Source: Ruminococcus sp. (GTDB lineage Bacteria > Bacillota > Clostridia > Oscillospirales > Ruminococcaceae). From it: DNA of 44,592 nucleotides. Position 1 is the stretch's first letter. Every line of letters begins with the position of its first letter. Both the position numbers and the translations under genes were made by a program. The stretch lies in assembly GCA_017523285.1 (NCBI GenBank), contig JAFWWU010000001.1:1-44592 (forward strand). Reading direction: 5' to 3'. The notes beneath the pieces were generated by a model that was given only the letters and a program-made list of their open reading frames with translations, was not told the origin of the DNA and did not search any database. This document shows positions 41,873-44,592 of this stretch, piece after piece.

Positions 41873-42130
41873 GTGTCTGAGAGAAACCTTAGAAAAACCA
41901 GAGTAGGTAAAGTTGTAAGCGACAAGATGGACAAAACAGTCGTTGTTGCTATCGTTGACAATGTTAAACATCCGCTTTACAAGAAGATCATCAAGCGTAC
42001 AATCAAGCTTAAGGCTCACGATGAAAAGAATGAGTGCAAGATTGGTGACCGCGTTGAGGTTATGGAAACACGTCCGCTTTCAAAAGACAAGAGATGGCGT
42101 GTAACAAACATTATTGAAAGAGCTAAGTAA
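41873..42130 (+). CDS. rpsQ: 30S ribosomal protein S17
   Basis: 85 residues starting at the GTG 41873 with [20 protein letters not shown], followed by [17 protein letters not shown], the S17 OB-fold pattern. It is an early binder in 30S assembly. AAGGGAGG lies upstream. The following 53-bp gap holds a small AAGCTT-TTT-AAGCTT hairpin. Confidence 0.96.
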   Translation: MSERNLRKTRVGKVVSDKMDKTVVVAIVDNVKHPLYKKIIKRTIKLKAHDEKNECKIGDRVEVMETRPLSKDKRWRVTNIIERAK

Positions 42131-42183
42131 TTAAACATATATATTGTATGAAAGCTTTTTAAGCTTGAAAGGAGGAACTCGCT

Positions 42184-42552
42184 GTGATACAGATGCAGAC
42201 TTATTTGAAAGTCGCTGATAACACAGGCGCAAAGGAGCTTATGTGTATCAGAGTTCTGGGCGGCACACGCAGAAGATATGCAAATATCGGTGACGTTGTG
42301 GTAGCTTCTGTTAAGAAAGCAACACCCGGAGGCGTTGTAAAGAAGGGCGACGTTGTAAAGGCAGTAATCGTTCGTTCAGCAAAGGGTCTCAGAAGAGAAG
42401 ACGGAACATATATCCGTTTTGATGAGAACGCTGCTGTTATTATTAAAGAAGATAAGAACCCAAAGGGAACTCGTATTTTTGGACCAGTTGCTAAGGAACT
42501 TCGTGAAAAAGAATACACAAAGATTCTTAGTCTTGCTCCGGAAGTACTTTAA
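42184..42552 (+). CDS. rplN: 50S ribosomal protein L14
   Basis: 122 residues, the standard length, from the GTG at 42184 ([26 protein letters not shown]). The C-terminal [24 protein letters not shown] is typical. L14 is on the 30S interface and is the binding site of the silencing factor RsfS. Confidence 0.97.
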   Translation: MIQMQTYLKVADNTGAKELMCIRVLGGTRRRYANIGDVVVASVKKATPGGVVKKGDVVKAVIVRSAKGLRREDGTYIRFDENAAVIIKEDKNPKGTRIFGPVAKELREKEYTKILSLAPEVL

Positions 42553-42570
42553 TGGAGGTGTCATTCAGTT

Positions 42571-42912
42571 ATGAGTAAAGTACATGTAAAAACAGGTGAC
42601 ACAGTTGTTCTCCTTAAGGGTAAGTACGAAGACAAGTATGATAAGAACGGCTCAAGAAAGACCGGTAAGGTTCTTGAAGTAAGCCCAAAGGAAGATAAAG
42701 TCATCGTTGAAGGTATCAACATCATCACAAAGCATGTAAAGCCAACAAGAATGGGTCAGCAGGGCGGAATCGTTAAGGCTGAAGCTCCAATCTATTCATG
42801 TAAGGTACAGCTTGTGTGTCCTAAGTGTGGCAAGGCTACAAGAGTAGGTCACGTTGTTGAGGATGGCAAGAAGCTCCGCGTTTGCAAGAAATGCGGTAAA
42901 TCATTCAATTAA
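42571..42912 (+). CDS. rplX: 50S ribosomal protein L24 with C-terminal zinc ribbon
   Basis: 113 residues. The KOW motif region ([14 protein letters not shown]) and [19 protein letters not shown] define L24. The C-terminus has two Cys pairs, [12 protein letters not shown] and CKKCGK, forming a likely zinc ribbon, a known variant of L24 in Clostridia. L24 starts 50S assembly. Confidence 0.96.
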   Translation: MSKVHVKTGDTVVLLKGKYEDKYDKNGSRKTGKVLEVSPKEDKVIVEGINIITKHVKPTRMGQQGGIVKAEAPIYSCKVQLVCPKCGKATRVGHVVEDGKKLRVCKKCGKSFN

Positions 42913-42924
42913 GGAGAGTGCGAC

Positions 42925-43464
42925 ATGGCAAGATTAAAAGATTATTATGTTAGCACAGTAGCTCCTGCAATGATGAAGAAGTTCGGCTACAAGAGTGTAA
43001 TGCAGATTCCAAAGCTTGACAAGGTAATCGTAAACGTAGGTGCCGGTGAAGCTAAGGATAACGCAAAGGTAATTGACGCTATAATGACTGATATTGCAGC
43101 AATTACAGGTCAGAAGCCGGTAGTTTGCAGAGCTAAGAAGTCAGTTGCTAACTTTAAGCTTCGTGAGGGAATGCCAATCGGCGTTAAGGTTACACTCAGA
43201 GGCGAAAAGATGTACGAATTTGTTGACAAGCTCTTTAATGTAGCTTTCCCAAGAGTTCGTGACTTCAGAGGAATTAACCCTAACTCATTTGACGGTAAGG
43301 GTAATTACTCAACAGGTATTAAGGAACAACTCATTTTCCCTGAAATTGAGTACGATAAAATCGATAAGGTAAGAGGTATGGATATTAACTTCATTACAAC
43401 TGCCGGAACCGATGAAGAAGCGAAAGAGCTGCTCACTCTTCTGGGTGCTCCATTCGTAAAGTAA
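42925..43464 (+). CDS. rplE: 50S ribosomal protein L5
   Basis: 179 residues with [20 protein letters not shown], the [24 protein letters not shown] segment and [21 protein letters not shown]5 binds 5S rRNA in the central protuberance. 12 bp after rplX. Confidence 0.98.
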   Translation: MARLKDYYVSTVAPAMMKKFGYKSVMQIPKLDKVIVNVGAGEAKDNAKVIDAIMTDIAAITGQKPVVCRAKKSVANFKLREGMPIGVKVTLRGEKMYEFVDKLFNVAFPRVRDFRGINPNSFDGKGNYSTGIKEQLIFPEIEYDKIDKVRGMDINFITTAGTDEEAKELLTLLGAPFVK

Positions 43465-43483
43465 TCTAGGGAGGATAAATTAA

Positions 43484-43669
43484 ATGGCTAAAAAGGCAAT
43501 GATTAATAAGCAGCAGAGAACTCCCAAGTATTCCACAAGAGCATATAACAGATGCAAGATTTGTGGCAGACCACATGCATATCTCAGAAAGTTCGGCATC
43601 TGCCGTATCTGCTTCAGAGAGCTCGCTCATGATGGTCAGATTCCAGGGGTTAAGAAGGCAAGCTGGTAA
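43484..43669 (+). CDS. rpsN: 30S ribosomal protein S14, zinc-binding type
   Basis: 61 residues, the short type Z form, with zinc ligands in [20 protein letters not shown] and the end [16 protein letters not shown]. It belongs to the 30S head next to S3 and S10. No zinc-free paralogue is in the window. Confidence 0.97.
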   Translation: MAKKAMINKQQRTPKYSTRAYNRCKICGRPHAYLRKFGICRICFRELAHDGQIPGVKKASW

Positions 43670-43693
43670 AATACAATAAGGAGGTCATTCGGC

Positions 43694-44092
43694 ATGCAAA
43701 TTACTGATACAATAGCAGATCTTTTAACAAGAATTCGTAATGCGAATTCAGCAAAGCACGCAACCGTTGACGTTCCAGCTTCAAATGTAAAGAAAGCTAT
43801 TACACAGATTCTCGCAGACGAGGGTTATGTAAAGGGCTTCCAGCTCATTGAAGATGGTAAGCAGGGTGTTATCAGAATTACATTAAAGTATGGCGACAAC
43901 AAGTCACCGGTAATCACAGGCTTACGCAGAGTGTCAAAGCCAGGTTTGCGTATATATGCAAGCTGTGCAGATATGCCTAAGGTAAGAAAAGGCCTTGGCA
44001 TTGCAATAGTTTCAACATCTAAGGGTATCGTTACTGATAAGAAGGCTCGTGAGCTTAATGTCGGCGGCGAAGTTTTAGCATACATTTGGTAA
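43694..44092 (+). CDS. rpsH: 30S ribosomal protein S8
   Basis: 132 residues: [20 protein letters not shown] at the start and the C-terminal [27 protein letters not shown]8 binds 16S rRNA helix 21 and in other bacteria represses the spc genes by binding their mRNA near rplE. AAGGAGG precedes the ATG. Confidence 0.98.
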   Translation: MQITDTIADLLTRIRNANSAKHATVDVPASNVKKAITQILADEGYVKGFQLIEDGKQGVIRITLKYGDNKSPVITGLRRVSKPGLRIYASCADMPKVRKGLGIAIVSTSKGIVTDKKARELNVGGEVLAYIW

Positions 44093-44105
44093 GGAGGAAG
44101 CTGAT

Positions 44106-44592
44106 ATGTCAAGAATCGGAAAAATGCCTATTAGCGTTCCTGCAGGTGTAGAGGTTAAAAACGCTGATAACTGCATTACAGTAAAGGGTCCTAAGGGTGA
44201 ACTTACAAAACAGTTCAGCAAGGAACTTACAATAGATATCGCTGATGGCGTTATCACAGTATCAAGACCAAACGATAAGAAAGAGAACAGATCTCTTCAC
44301 GGTCTTACAAGAACACTCATCGCTAACATGGTAGAGGGTGTTTCAAACGGTTTTTCAAAAACTCTTGAAATCGAGGGTGTAGGTTACAGAGCTGCAAAGC
44401 AGGGTAAGGACCTCGTAATGAACCTCGGTTATTCACACCAGGTAATAATGTCAGAAGGCAATGGAATTACAATTGAAGTTCCACAGCCAAACAAGATTAT
44501 TATCAGTGGTATCGACAAGCAGGCTGTAGGTCAGTTTGCAGCAGAAGTACGTGAAAAGCGTCCACCTGAGCCATACAAGGGCAAGGGTATCA
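44106..44592 (+). CDS. rplF: 50S ribosomal protein L6 (cut by the window end)
   Basis: The first 162 codons of L6: [16 protein letters not shown], then the second domain [22 protein letters not shown] and [10 protein letters not shown] at the edge. A GGAGG site lies before the ATG at 44106, 13 bp after rpsH. About 20 residues are missing beyond the window. Confidence 0.96.
   Translation, partial: MSRIGKMPISVPAGVEVKNADNCITVKGPKGELTKQFSKELTIDIADGVITVSRPNDKKENRSLHGLTRTLIANMVEGVSNGFSKTLEIEGVGYRAAKQGKDLVMNLGYSHQVIMSEGNGITIEVPQPNKIIISGIDKQAVGQFAAEVREKRPPEPYKGKGI

Overview
The window looks like chromosome from a low-GC, anaerobic Clostridia of the Ruminococcus type. The evidence is intact Firmicutes-style operons (fab/acc with FabK, rnfCDGEAB, the S10-spc ribosomal cluster, a tryptophan T-box), strong GGAGG ribosome binding sites and a secreted leucine-rich-repeat protein ending in a type I dockerin, which points to a cellulosome-type cohesin partner elsewhere. 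Genus is an inference. Most of the window is core genome. The only trace of a mobile element is the C-terminal tail of a large serine recombinase at the left edge, beside a tRNA-Pro gene.

Layout. 1-0.5 kb: recombinase tail, terminators and tRNA-Pro(GGG). 0.5-1.6 kb: a TraB/GumN-family lipoprotein (minus). 1.7-10.3 kb: an eleven-gene minus-strand fatty-acid operon, fabH-fabK-(DUF4177)-fabG-fabF-accB-fabZ-accC-accD-accA-acpP. Divergent from it at 10.5-16.1 kb (plus): fabD-aroE-aroK-amidohydrolase-fumarase alpha-LRR/dockerin protein. 16.2-17.1 kb: an acidic/lysine-rich lipoprotein. 17.3-17.5 kb: a small helix-hairpin-helix protein (minus) behind a structured 100-nt leader. 17.8-22.3 kb: tetR with its own palindromic operator, an RND permease with a coiled-coil insertion, and a small DtxR-like winged-helix protein that seems to lack metal ligands. 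22.4-24.1 kb: trpB (TrpB2 type) behind a Trp T-box.

24.1-30.8 kb (minus): one electron-transfer operon, apbE-(NusG domain II protein)-(Gx transporter)-rnfC-D-G-E-A-B. ApbE would flavinylate RnfG and RnfD, both of which keep their FMN-threonine motif. The NusG-II/Gx pair resembles the EetA/EetB pair of Gram-positive flavin-based extracellular electron transfer loci. 30.9-31.6 kb: an XRE regulator (minus). 31.8-36.5 kb (plus): histidine phosphatase, membrane protein, RluA-type pseudouridine synthase (119-nt coding overlap), luxS, and a LysM/G5/M23 cell-wall peptidase.

36.5 kb to the end: the S10-spc ribosomal protein cluster. It starts from a consensus promoter that sits inside a 10-bp perfect inverted repeat, has a ~240-nt structured leader ending in a strong terminator hairpin (probable attenuation), and runs rpsJ-rplC-rplD-rplW-rplB-rpsS-rplV-rpsC-rplP-rpmC-rpsQ-rplN-rplX-rplE-rpsN-rpsH-rplF (cut by the window end). 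I see no CRISPR array, rRNA gene, complete insertion sequence or recognisable defence system. The items most worth following up are the apbE/EetAB-like/Rnf operon, the leaders at 17.6 and 36.6 kb, the hairpin cluster between rpsJ and rplC, the degenerate DtxR-like regulator and the fumarase alpha subunit without a beta subunit.
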